Assembly (NCBI GenBank): GCA_044227925.1
Contig: JBGAVW010000005.1
Location: forward strand, 76,638-140,637
Reading direction: 5' to 3'
DNA length: 64,000 nt
Origin: JADJLQ01 sp044227925
GTDB lineage: Bacteria; Bacteroidota; Bacteroidia; Chitinophagales; Saprospiraceae
Shown here: positions 1 to 12,463 of the stretch, one piece after another
How positions within the stretch are numbered: the first letter of the stretch is position 1
Layout of the letters: every line of letters begins with the position of its first letter
Notes under the pieces: model-generated
The model's database searches: none
What the model was told of the DNA's origin: nothing
What the model saw: the letters and a program-made list of their open reading frames with translations, nothing else
Position numbers and translations under genes: made by a program

Positions 1-2
1 AG

Positions 3-386
3 ACTACTTCTTCGGGAGATATTTATTCGCAAGGCCGTTTTACACCCAATGGCCCATTAGCTCTTGGCATCAAGTCCAGTGGTGATATAGATATGGATAT
101 TGATATCGCAACACTCTTTTCCACCATTGACGGCTCCGGGGATATGCATCTCAGGGGGTATGCGGATAATCATGATGTTGAAATCAATGGATCTGGTAAT
201 GTATATGCATTTTTCCTTGACTCTTACAATGTACGAATCGATCATTATGGTTTTGGAAATGTGGAGATTCATGCGCAGCGGGATTTATTCGTAAGATTGA
301 GGTCGAATGGCAATATTTACTTCACCGGAAGGCCATTTATCAACTATTTGGTGACCGGATCAGGCAGATTGATTGATGCTAATTAG
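3..386 (+). CDS. DUF2807 (GIN-domain) surface protein, 3' part only
   Basis: This is the C-terminal part of a gene cut by the window start; the reading frame is open from base 3 to the TAA at 384-386, about 127 residues. It contains the repeating short turns SSGD, GSGD, GSGN and SNGN, spaced every 18-22 residues, which alternate with beta-strand-like segments. This is characteristic of the DUF2807 'head GIN' domain, a right-handed beta-helix family found in exported adhesin-like proteins of Bacteroidota. The signal peptide, if any, lies outside the window. The family has no defined biochemical activity; a surface or periplasmic location is expected from relatives. The repeated G-N/D pattern is clear, so the family call is fairly safe, but the role is unknown. 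Confidence 0.75.
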   Translation, partial: TTSSGDIYSQGRFTPNGPLALGIKSSGDIDMDIDIATLFSTIDGSGDMHLRGYADNHDVEINGSGNVYAFFLDSYNVRIDHYGFGNVEIHAQRDLFVRLRSNGNIYFTGRPFINYLVTGSGRLIDAN

Positions 387-576
387 CGGATTCAGAGCAT
401 GCTTTTTTGTGTTTTCTTTTTACAAAGACCATTCACAAATTATTAATTCAATTAATTTTGGTCAAAGTAATTAATATATTAATGTATAAAGTTTTATTAT
501 TCAGTACTTAAGGACTACTATTCATTGTAGAGGCTGATATACCATCAAATTTTAATATAAATCTTTGAAAATTTAT

Positions 577-606
577 TTTGAGATGTCACAAAACCTCGTA
601 AATTTG
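577..606 (+). promoter_or_regulatory. Bacteroidota-type promoter of rpsA
   Basis: TTTG (577-580) and TAAATTTG (599-606) are separated by 18 bases. They match the Bacteroidota primary-sigma consensus TTTG / TAnnTTTG. The start codon of rpsA lies 40 bases downstream. Confidence 0.65.
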
Positions 607-646
607 CACCGCCTTACACGATAGGTATTAAATATTCAACAGAAAC

Positions 647-2644
647 ATGCTCGAAGAAAAAGATGAAATCCAGGACATGGATGAAAAAACAGGCCTCTCT
701 GAAGAAGGCACTGGTCTCTCTCTGGGATCAGATGTTTCTGAAGAAGAGATAATTGAACCAGAACCAATCCCTTTAGAATTAGTTTTAGAACCAGTAGTCG
801 AAGAGTCTTCAGCTCATGATGATTTTAATTGGTCAGCAGGAAACAGAAATACAAGATATTATGCTCCTGAGGAAAAATCTAATTTGTTATCAAAATATTC
901 GTCTACACTGACTACGCTCGGTGACCACGAAATCATTAAAGGAAGAGTGTCCTCTGTACACGGTAATGATGTAGTATTGGATATTAATTTTAAATCAGAC
1001 GGCCTTATTCCTTATGATGAATTTAAGGACATGGGTGATTTAAAAGTAGGTGACCTGGTAGATGTGTATGTGGAGACTCAGGAAAATGCAAAAGGTCAGT
1101 TGGTGCTTTCAAGAAAGAAAGCAAAATTATTCAAAGCATGGGAAGCATTGGTAGATTCTTTTACTAATGGTACTATTATAAAGGGTACAGTAATTTCAAA
1201 GACAAAGGGTGGTCTTATAGTAGATGCTAATGGTCTTGAAACATTTTTACCCGGATCGCAAATTGATATTAAACCTATCACAGATTACGATCAGTATGTA
1301 GGTAAGACGATGGAATTCAAAGTGGTGAAAATCAATGAAACCATCAAAAATGCAGTAATCTCTCATAAAGCCCTGATCGAAAGTGATCTGGCAGAACAAA
1401 GAGATGCCATCATCTCCGGACTTGAGAAAGGTCAGGTATTGGAAGGACAAGTTAAAAATATCACCGATTTTGGTGCATTTATGGACTTGGGTGGCGTAGA
1501 TGGCTTACTTTATATTACAGATATTAGCTGGGGTAGAGTAAATCATCCAAACGAAGTGTTGTCGATGAACCAAAAACTAAATGTAGTTGTTTTGGATTTC
1601 GACGAAAACAAAAAGCGAATTTCATTAGGTCTTAAACAACTTCAACCACATCCATGGGATGTATTAGGTGAGACTGTTAAAGAAGGTGACATAGTAAAAG
1701 GTAAGATTGTAAACATAGAAGATTACGGAGCTTTCCTTGAAATCAATCCTGGTATCGAAGGTTTGATTCACGTATCAGAAGTGTCCTGGTCAAATCAACC
1801 AGTCAATGCAAGAGAATTCTTCCAAATGGGTCAGGAATTCGAAGCGAAAGTGGTGACTTTGGATAAAGATGAGCGTAAGATGTCTTTGAGTTTAAAACAA
1901 TTAACTCAGGATCCCTGGTCTAAAATTGAAGAGTTGTATCCGCTTAACAGCCGTCATACCGGTACAGTTAAAAACTTGACTCCTTACGGGGTGTTTGTTG
2001 AATTGGCTGATGGCATTGGTGGTATGATACATATAAGTGATCTGAGCTGGACGAAAAGATTTTCGCATCCATCCGAATTTGTAAGTATCGGCGACAAAAT
2101 AGATGTTGCAGTAATCGATATTGACAAGGAAAACAGAAAGCTATCTTTAGGACACAAGCAAGTAGAGGAAAATCCATGGGATACTTTTGAAAATGTATTC
2201 CCTGTAGGCTCCTATCATGAAGCGACCGTGATCAGAAAAGACGATAAAGGTGGTGCAATAGTGCAGTTGCCATATGGTCTGGAGGCATATGCTCCTCAAA
2301 AGCAAATTAAAAAAGATAATGGTTCGTACGCAGAAGTAGAAAATGTACTTACCTTTAAAGTAATCGAATTCAACAGAGACGATAAGCGTATATTAGTATC
2401 GCATACTCGTTATCTTGAAGATATAAAGAAAGAAGCAAACAAATCTGTAAAATCAACTGAAAATACAGAAGAATCTGAAAAGAAGATAGCTTCTAAAGCA
2501 GCTAAGACATTAAACACCAAAGCAGAAAAGACTACGCTAGGTGAGTTAGCTGGATTTACTGCCCTGCAAGAGCAATTAAAGAATAATGCAGGCTCTGCTG
2601 TATCTAATGAATCAACCGATTCAAAAGAAACAGAAGAAAAATAA
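647..2644 (+). CDS. rpsA: 30S ribosomal protein S1
   Basis: Encodes a 665-residue ribosomal protein S1, which binds mRNA on the 30S subunit and helps initiation, particularly on unstructured leaders. Six S1 (OB-fold) repeats can be followed: roughly residues 93-160, 168-245, 258-330, 345-420, 430-505 and 520-590. Repeats 3-5 show the typical pattern V-x-D-F/Y-G-A/V-F-x-x-L, G-L-I/L-H/Y-x-S/T-D/E-x-S-W and K-x-x-x-S-L-G-x-K. The N-terminus carries an acidic tail of about 60 residues rich in E and D, and the C-terminus a Lys/Glu-rich extension, so the protein is longer than the 557-residue E. coli S1, as usual in Bacteroidota. ATG 647 is the first in frame and follows a good promoter. No Shine-Dalgarno sequence precedes it. 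The gene sits immediately upstream of the rRNA operon, 183 bases from the 16S 5' end. Confidence 0.95.
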   Translation: MLEEKDEIQDMDEKTGLSEEGTGLSLGSDVSEEEIIEPEPIPLELVLEPVVEESSAHDDFNWSAGNRNTRYYAPEEKSNLLSKYSSTLTTLGDHEIIKGRVSSVHGNDVVLDINFKSDGLIPYDEFKDMGDLKVGDLVDVYVETQENAKGQLVLSRKKAKLFKAWEALVDSFTNGTIIKGTVISKTKGGLIVDANGLETFLPGSQIDIKPITDYDQYVGKTMEFKVVKINETIKNAVISHKALIESDLAEQRDAIISGLEKGQVLEGQVKNITDFGAFMDLGGVDGLLYITDISWGRVNHPNEVLSMNQKLNVVVLDFDENKKRISLGLKQLQPHPWDVLGETVKEGDIVKGKIVNIEDYGAFLEINPGIEGLIHVSEVSWSNQPVNAREFFQMGQEFEAKVVTLDKDERKMSLSLKQLTQDPWSKIEELYPLNSRHTGTVKNLTPYGVFVELADGIGGMIHISDLSWTKRFSHPSEFVSIGDKIDVAVIDIDKENRKLSLGHKQVEENPWDTFENVFPVGSYHEATVIRKDDKGGAIVQLPYGLEAYAPQKQIKKDNGSYAEVENVLTFKVIEFNRDDKRILVSHTRYLEDIKKEANKSVKSTENTEESEKKIASKAAKTLNTKAEKTTLGELAGFTALQEQLKNNAGSAVSNESTDSKETEEK

Positions 2645-2674
2645 AAAATAAATTATTTTTTTCTTCAAAAATTA

Positions 2675-2704
2675 TTTGAATTAGAAAAAAGTTTTATATC
2701 TTTG
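2675..2704 (+). promoter_or_regulatory. rRNA operon promoter
   Basis: TTTG (2675-2678), 18 bases, then TATCTTTG (2697-2704): a full match to the Bacteroidota TTTG / TAnnTTTG promoter. A start near 2711 would give a leader of about 117 bases before 16S. Confidence 0.75.
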
Positions 2705-2731
2705 CGTCCCGCAATCAAAGGAAAGCGGAAA

Positions 2732-2776
2732 CGAGATGAAAATCTCGCGCAAAAAACAACAACAAGATCATTGACA
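2732..2776 (+). promoter_or_regulatory. rRNA leader hairpin and boxA-like element
   Basis: CGAGAT-GAAA-ATCTCG (2732-2747) forms a perfect 6-bp hairpin with a GAAA tetraloop. GATCATTGACA at 2766-2776 resembles the boxA antitermination element; a close relative, GATCTTTGAAA, occurs in the spacer before 23S (4546-4556). Presence in both places supports an Nus-type antitermination role. Assignment is by position and resemblance only. Confidence 0.5.
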
Positions 2777-2815
2777 AGGAGGGAGAAAGAGGAAGGAAAG
2801 GTACAAATACGAAAT
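2774..2815 (+). other. 5' arm of the 16S processing stem
   Basis: This purine-rich stretch, which includes GGGAGAAAGAGGAAG and ends in CGAAATG, is nearly complementary over about 38 bases to 4446-4483 downstream of 16S (CATTTCG...CCTCTTTCTCCC). Together they would loop out the whole 16S RNA in a long duplex, the usual substrate for RNase III pre-rRNA cleavage. Confidence 0.8.
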
Positions 2816-2827
2816 GAAAGAGTCATG

Positions 2828-4364
<1,537 letters not shown>

Positions 4365-4647
4365 TAAGAGTACGACAATTCTTAGTTTTATTTAATTTTT
4401 TTTTTATTCAACCAAGATCAGTACAAACAATTTAATTCAATTCGACATTTCGTGTACCTTTTCCTCTTTCTCCCCTCTCTTGTTCAATATAAAAGCTATT
4501 GTATTTTTTATTGATAAATCAAACGTGGAATTATCAATTACAAAAGATCTTTGAAATTAGGGTGAGGATAATTTTTAATTAAAGAGTAATCGAGCAAATT
4601 TTTTATTTGATTTTGATAATTAAAGCTCAAAATCCATATTTAAAGAT
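4365..4647 (+). other. 16S-23S internal transcribed spacer without tRNA genes
   Basis: This AT-rich spacer of about 283 bases contains no tRNA-Ile or tRNA-Ala, which are common here in other bacteria. It holds the 3' arm of the 16S processing stem (4446-4483), a boxA-like GATCTTTGAAA (4546-4556), and the 5' arm of a 23S processing stem beginning GGGTGAGGA (4560-4568). The latter pairs with TCCTCACCC (7563-7571) and neighbouring bases after 23S. Confidence 0.8.
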
Positions 4648-7536
<2,889 letters not shown>

Positions 7537-7591
7537 TTATAAAAACATAAATTCGATTATTTTCCTCACCCTTTTTTTCAAAAAAGAACTT

Positions 7592-7703
<112 letters not shown>

Positions 7704-7715
7704 ATCTTATAAATT

Positions 7716-7748
7716 AAAGTCTTAGCGAATAGCTAAGACTTTTTTTTT
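7716..7748 (+). terminator. Rho-independent terminator of the rRNA operon
   Basis: A perfect 9-bp stem, AGTCTTAGC (7718-7726) and GCTAAGACT (7732-7740), closes a GAATA loop and is followed by eight T residues (7741-7748). Confidence 0.93.
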
Positions 7749-7774
7749 GCCTATGATTAAAATCAATATATTCG
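7746..7774 (+). promoter_or_regulatory. dnaX promoter, apparently giving a nearly leaderless mRNA
   Basis: TTTG (7746-7749, at the end of the terminator T tract), 17 bases, then TATATTCG (7767-7774), one mismatch from TAnnTTTG. The dnaX ATG begins at 7781, where transcription should start, so the mRNA would have almost no 5' leader. Confidence 0.55.
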
Positions 7775-7780
7775 CACTGA

Positions 7781-9523
7781 ATGTCGGAGTTTGTAGTATC
7801 AGCAAGAAAATATAGACCTAAACTTTTTTCTACTGTTTTAGGCCAAGAACATGTTACCAAAACTCTCAAAAATGCTTTAATTAAAAATAAATTAGCACAT
7901 GCTTTTTTATTTACAGGCCCTAGAGGGGTGGGAAAAACTACTTGTGCCAGAATTTTGGCCAAGGTAATAAATTGCGAAAATGCACTCACCCAAAATAATG
8001 CAGAACCATGCAATGTGTGTGATTCCTGTATAATGTTTGACAGCCAGGCTTCTTTCAATATTATAGAAATGGATGCGGCATCAAATAACAGTGTAGAGGC
8101 GATGCGTAGCCTGGTGGAACAAGTGAGATATCACCCTCAACATGGCAAGTACAAAGTATTTATAATAGATGAAGTGCACATGCTTAGTCAAGCAGCATTT
8201 AATGCATTTTTAAAAACATTGGAAGAACCTCCAGCCCATGTGATTTTTATTTTAGCCACCACTGAAAGACAAAAAATCCTTCCGACTATTTTATCAAGGT
8301 GTCAGGTTTTTGATTTTCGTAGAATATTAAATGCCGAAATTGTAAAACAACTCTCTCTTGTAGCTAAGGATGAACAAATTCAAGTGGAAGAGGACGCATT
8401 GCACATTATCGCACAAAAGGCCGATGGATCCATGAGAGATGCACTTTCCATTTTTGATAGAATAGCCAGTTTTAGTGACAAAAAAGTAGTTTACGAGGAG
8501 GTGATTTCAAATCTTAATGTACTGGATTTTGAATATTATTTTAAGCTTGTCAATGCGATGCTTAAAGAAGATAGCAGTGAAGTATTAAATATTTTTAAAG
8601 AAATTTATCAGTTGGGATTTGATGGGCATTTATTTATAGATGGTTTGGCCGAACATTTCAGGCAATTGTTAGTAAGTAAAGATCCAAATTCTATAAGATT
8701 AATTGAAGCTAGTGATGAGTTACAGACCAGGTATTTTGACCAAGGGAAAGGGTGTAAAATCAGTTTCTTAGTGGATGGGTTAGTGGTGATAAATGAATGT
8801 GACCTCTACTACGACCGTGCGCGGAATAAACGACTTCATGTCGAATTGAATCTCATAAAACTGATTTACTTAAATCGTATTGATACCCAATCCGGGGCCG
8901 TTCATGTAGTGAGCGAAGAAAAAAAAAACTTTAATTCTGAAGACTCTCCCTTACTAAAGATACCGGCCAAAGAAGCAGAAGTGTTTGATCAATTTGAAGA
9001 GAAAAGCAGGGAAGAACCTTATTTTGGAGTTACTGCTTTTGATAATGTAAAGGAAAAAGAATTCTCAACCCCAAAACTTAATAATCTAAAAGCTATCCAG
9101 CGAAAAGCAGCTCAGGCGATAAAGCAAACTGCTGATTCTGCGGTTGAATTTAAATTGGACACCTTTGTTAAAGTCTGGAATCGGTATTTGGAGAGTGTGG
9201 AGTTGCCTACACTGAAAACAATATTAAGTCAGGCCGAACTGGAGCTGGACAATACCAAATTGAATATAAAAGTAGGTTCTTCTCATTCGAAAAACATTAT
9301 TCAATTGGAGCACTCTTTACTGGAGGGTTTGAGAAAAGCAATTGCAGATAACCGCCTCGAAATATTGATTACCATTGACCCGGAAAAATCAAAATTGAAT
9401 GATGATAATTTAGTAAAAAAGGCACTTACTAATAAAGAAAAATTTGAATTAATGAAACAAAACAATCCGGTAGTAGAAGACCTTATCAGAGCATTAAAAT
9501 TAAAAATTGATCATGGTGTTTAA
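7781..9523 (+). CDS. dnaX: DNA polymerase III subunit gamma/tau
   Basis: Encodes the 580-residue clamp-loader ATPase that assembles the replicative polymerase and opens the sliding clamp. The N-terminus has the standard DnaX opening (SARKYRPKLFSTVLGQ), Walker A GPRGVGKTT at about residue 45, a zinc-binding segment (NCENAL...PCNVCDSC), Walker B with IIDEVHMLS, sensor 1 (ILATTERQKI) and the arginine-finger region LSRCQVFDF. After about residue 370 the sequence becomes variable and charged, as expected for the tau-specific tail. The start lies 32 bases after the rRNA terminator and a few bases after its own -7 box. pyrD follows with a 9-base gap. I see no obvious programmed frameshift slippery site, but one was not searched for exhaustively. 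Confidence 0.95.
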   Translation: MSEFVVSARKYRPKLFSTVLGQEHVTKTLKNALIKNKLAHAFLFTGPRGVGKTTCARILAKVINCENALTQNNAEPCNVCDSCIMFDSQASFNIIEMDAASNNSVEAMRSLVEQVRYHPQHGKYKVFIIDEVHMLSQAAFNAFLKTLEEPPAHVIFILATTERQKILPTILSRCQVFDFRRILNAEIVKQLSLVAKDEQIQVEEDALHIIAQKADGSMRDALSIFDRIASFSDKKVVYEEVISNLNVLDFEYYFKLVNAMLKEDSSEVLNIFKEIYQLGFDGHLFIDGLAEHFRQLLVSKDPNSIRLIEASDELQTRYFDQGKGCKISFLVDGLVVINECDLYYDRARNKRLHVELNLIKLIYLNRIDTQSGAVHVVSEEKKNFNSEDSPLLKIPAKEAEVFDQFEEKSREEPYFGVTAFDNVKEKEFSTPKLNNLKAIQRKAAQAIKQTADSAVEFKLDTFVKVWNRYLESVELPTLKTILSQAELELDNTKLNIKVGSSHSKNIIQLEHSLLEGLRKAIADNRLEILITIDPEKSKLNDDNLVKKALTNKEKFELMKQNNPVVEDLIRALKLKIDHGV

Positions 9524-9532
9524 CCCATTTAT

Positions 9533-10582
9533 ATGTGGAAATTATTAATCAGGCCTATTTTATTTTTGTTTCCGCCTGAAACAGCCCATTCCATTACTTT
9601 TGGTTTTTTAAAATTTATATGTATTATCCCTGGTGTTCCATTATTGATCAAAAAACTCTTTGCCAATACCACTCCGGATAGAATACTTCTTTGTGGTTTG
9701 GAATTTAAAAACAGACTTGGACTTGCAGCAGGACTAGATAAAAATGGGGACTACATATATGAACTTTCCCTGTTTGGTTTTTCACATATTGAAATAGGTA
9801 CTGTAACACCAAAACCCCAGGCAGGAAATAAAAGACCCAGACTGTTCAGGTTGCCCATGGACAGTGCCTTGATAAACAGGATGGGATTTAATAATGATGG
9901 AGCCGATGCAATATCCATTCGCTTAAGCAAGTTGGTCAAGCCTACGGATCTGATACTTGGGATTAATATTGGAAAAAACAAGGATACACCCCTGGATAAA
10001 GCATGGGAAGATTATTTATACTGTTTTGAAAAATTATATGCTTACGCAGATTATTTTACAATAAATGTAAGCTCACCCAATACACCCGGATTGAGAGGAT
10101 TACAGGAGAAAGAACCATTACTTGGATTAATAATTAGGTTGCATGAGGCAAATGCGAAAAAACCACTCCCAAAGCCTGTATTTTTAAAAATAGCACCTGA
10201 TTTAAACACCGAAGAATTGAAAGAGATCAAAAATCTGGCGATTGAACACAATGTAGATGCTATCATAATGGGGAATACTACTATAACCAGGGATGCATTA
10301 TCTACGGAATCAGGGAAGCTTTCGATGATTGGTCAGGGAGGATTAAGTGGACAGCCACTAACGCAAAAATCCACAGAAAAACTTGACATATTAAAGAACG
10401 CTGAAGGCGAAATTCCATTGATCGGTGTGGGAGGTATAATGAATGGCCGTGATGCTAAATTAAGAATTCTACATGGTGCGGATTTAATTCAAATTTATAC
10501 AGGGTTTGTATATCATGGACCAGCGTTAATTAAGCAAATCTTGAACGATATACGCGGAATATCATTCAAACCGAAGAATTAA
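9533..10582 (+). CDS. pyrD: Dihydroorotate dehydrogenase (quinone), class 2
   Basis: Encodes the 349-residue membrane-associated flavoenzyme that oxidises dihydroorotate to orotate in pyrimidine synthesis and passes electrons to quinone. The hydrophobic N-terminal helix region (residues 1-40) with PETAH is typical of class 2 enzymes and absent in the soluble class 1. Further matches are GLAAGLDKNGD (FMN and substrate binding), NRMGFNNDG, the catalytic-serine loop NVSSPNTPGLRGLQ, NTTITRD, GGLSGQPL and the phosphate-binding GVGGIMNGRDA. Length is normal. It starts 9 bases after dnaX and is probably co-transcribed with it. Confidence 0.95.
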   Translation: MWKLLIRPILFLFPPETAHSITFGFLKFICIIPGVPLLIKKLFANTTPDRILLCGLEFKNRLGLAAGLDKNGDYIYELSLFGFSHIEIGTVTPKPQAGNKRPRLFRLPMDSALINRMGFNNDGADAISIRLSKLVKPTDLILGINIGKNKDTPLDKAWEDYLYCFEKLYAYADYFTINVSSPNTPGLRGLQEKEPLLGLIIRLHEANAKKPLPKPVFLKIAPDLNTEELKEIKNLAIEHNVDAIIMGNTTITRDALSTESGKLSMIGQGGLSGQPLTQKSTEKLDILKNAEGEIPLIGVGGIMNGRDAKLRILHGADLIQIYTGFVYHGPALIKQILNDIRGISFKPKN

Positions 10583-10602
10583 AATTACTAATATTAAAAT
10601 CT

Positions 10603-10610
10603 TAACTTTG
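10603..10610 (+). promoter_or_regulatory. -7 box before argS
   Basis: TAACTTTG matches TAnnTTTG and lies 12 bases before the argS start codon, so transcription would begin just before the ATG. No good TTTG element is seen 17-19 bases upstream. Confidence 0.4.
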
Positions 10611-10621
10611 CCCTTGTTGCC

Positions 10622-12460
10622 ATGATAAAAGACCGATTAAAGTCAAACATTATCAATTTATTACGTGTTAGTTATAATATTAACACGAATAGTGATGATT
10701 TGCTGATTGGCCCTACAAAAAAAGAATACAAGGGAGATTATTCAATTAATGTTTTTCCATTTTCGGCAAAAGCAAAAAAAGCCCCCCCGGTTTTAGCAAA
10801 AGAAATAGGCGAACAACTAGTAAATACGGGGGATATAGAAAATTTTGAAGTAATACAAGGGTTTCTAAACATTACCTTAAAGCAGGATACCTGGATTGAA
10901 ATACTCGATTCAATTTCATCAAATCCTGCTTATGGAGAAATGGAATATAATGATAAGAAGATATTGGTTGAGTTTTGTTCGCCCAATACCAACAAACCTC
11001 TTCATTTAGGCCATGTAAGGAATATATTGCTTGGAGCCGCTACGGCCAGGATTTATAAGAATAACGGATATACTGTGAGTCAGATACAAGTAATAAATGA
11101 CAGGGGTATAGCTATTTGTAAATCAATGTTAGCCTGGCAAAAATGGGGAAATAATATTACGCCGGATTCATCGAACACTAAAGGAGATCATCTGGTGGGC
11201 GATTTTTACGTTTTATTTGAGAAAGAATTTGTAAAAGAATACAAATCGTGGCAGGAATCGTCACAGGGACAAGAAGAATATGGCAAACGTAAAGACCCAA
11301 GTCAGCTAGAAATCGATTTTTTTAAAGAGTACAAGAATTATTATTTTAATAAATACAGTAAACTGGGTGAAGAAGCAAGAGCTATGCTGATTAGCTGGGA
11401 AAAGGGTGACAAGGAGGTAAAAGAACTATGGTCAAAGATGAATAATTGGGTCTACAACGGATTCAATGAAACACTATCCAGCCTGGGTGTACATTTTGAT
11501 CATGTGGATTATGAATCCGTTACTTATTTATTAGGTAAAAAAGCAGTTGAGGCCGGAGTAGCTAAAAATACTTTTTATAAAAAAGAAGATGGTTCAGTTT
11601 GGGTGGATCTTACAGATGCCGGCATGGATCAAAAAGTAGTACTCAGAAGTGATGGCACATCAGTGTACATAACTCAGGATATAGGCACAGCACAGATGAG
11701 ATATGAAAAATTTAAGATGGATAAGCTTGTGTATGTAGTGGCTGATGAACAAGATTATCATTTTAAAGCTCTTTTTGAAATCATGAAAAAGTTACGGGAG
11801 CCTTATGCGGACGGCTTATATCATTTATCATACGGTATGGTAGAGCTTCCGGAAGGAAAAATGAAGTCAAGAGAAGGGACTGTAGTCGATGCTGATGATC
11901 TTATCAGGGAATTGATAAGTGAAGCCACTGCCACAGCAGAGGAAAGAGGAGAGATAAGTGATTTGAGCAAAGAAGATCAAGCCCAGGCTATCAAAAACAT
12001 AGCTATGGCAGCCTTGAAGTTTTTTATGTTGAAAGTTCATCCAAAGAAAAGGATGGTTTTTAACCCGAAAGAATCACTGGACATGCAAGGCCAGACCGGC
12101 CCTTATATACAAAATGCGTTTGTACGAATAAAATCTGTGTTGCGCAAATCATTGAATTCGCCAAATGATTTATTTAGGTTTTATAAGGGAATAAAAGATG
12201 AGGAAAAGGAACTAATATCACTTTTAGAAACATATCCTGAGGTGGTTAAAAAAGCCGGTGACCAATATGATCCATCTGAAATAGCTAATTATAGTTATTC
12301 CTTAGCAAAGGCTTATCATAAGTTTTATCATGAAGTTCCAATCTTAAGATCCGAAGACCAAGCAGCATTGCATTTTAGATTAGTATTGTCAGAGGCTGTC
12401 GGACAAATATTGAAAAAATCATTTTATTTATTGGGCATTGATATGCCAGAAAGAATGTAA
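10622..12460 (+). CDS. argS: Arginyl-tRNA synthetase
   Basis: A 612-residue class I aminoacyl-tRNA synthetase that charges tRNA-Arg. The N-terminal domain (about residues 1-110) is followed by the HIGH signature as HLGH in PNTNKPLHLGHVRN (about 130-143). The KMSKS equivalent appears as GKMKSREGTVV (about residue 415), and the DALR anticodon-binding domain fills the C-terminus. An insertion of about 80 residues rich in K, E and Y separates parts of the catalytic domain, as in other Bacteroidota ArgRS. The start ATG lies just after a -7 box. glnS begins 3 bases after the stop, so the two synthetase genes form an operon. Confidence 0.96.
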   Translation: MIKDRLKSNIINLLRVSYNINTNSDDLLIGPTKKEYKGDYSINVFPFSAKAKKAPPVLAKEIGEQLVNTGDIENFEVIQGFLNITLKQDTWIEILDSISSNPAYGEMEYNDKKILVEFCSPNTNKPLHLGHVRNILLGAATARIYKNNGYTVSQIQVINDRGIAICKSMLAWQKWGNNITPDSSNTKGDHLVGDFYVLFEKEFVKEYKSWQESSQGQEEYGKRKDPSQLEIDFFKEYKNYYFNKYSKLGEEARAMLISWEKGDKEVKELWSKMNNWVYNGFNETLSSLGVHFDHVDYESVTYLLGKKAVEAGVAKNTFYKKEDGSVWVDLTDAGMDQKVVLRSDGTSVYITQDIGTAQMRYEKFKMDKLVYVVADEQDYHFKALFEIMKKLREPYADGLYHLSYGMVELPEGKMKSREGTVVDADDLIRELISEATATAEERGEISDLSKEDQAQAIKNIAMAALKFFMLKVHPKKRMVFNPKESLDMQGQTGPYIQNAFVRIKSVLRKSLNSPNDLFRFYKGIKDEEKELISLLETYPEVVKKAGDQYDPSEIANYSYSLAKAYHKFYHEVPILRSEDQAALHFRLVLSEAVGQILKKSFYLLGIDMPERM

Positions 12461-12463
12461 AGA

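Noticed and set aside
4365..4647. tRNA genes in the 16S-23S spacer
   Set aside because: No T-arm sequence (GTTCRANNC) or cloverleaf can be drawn in the spacer.
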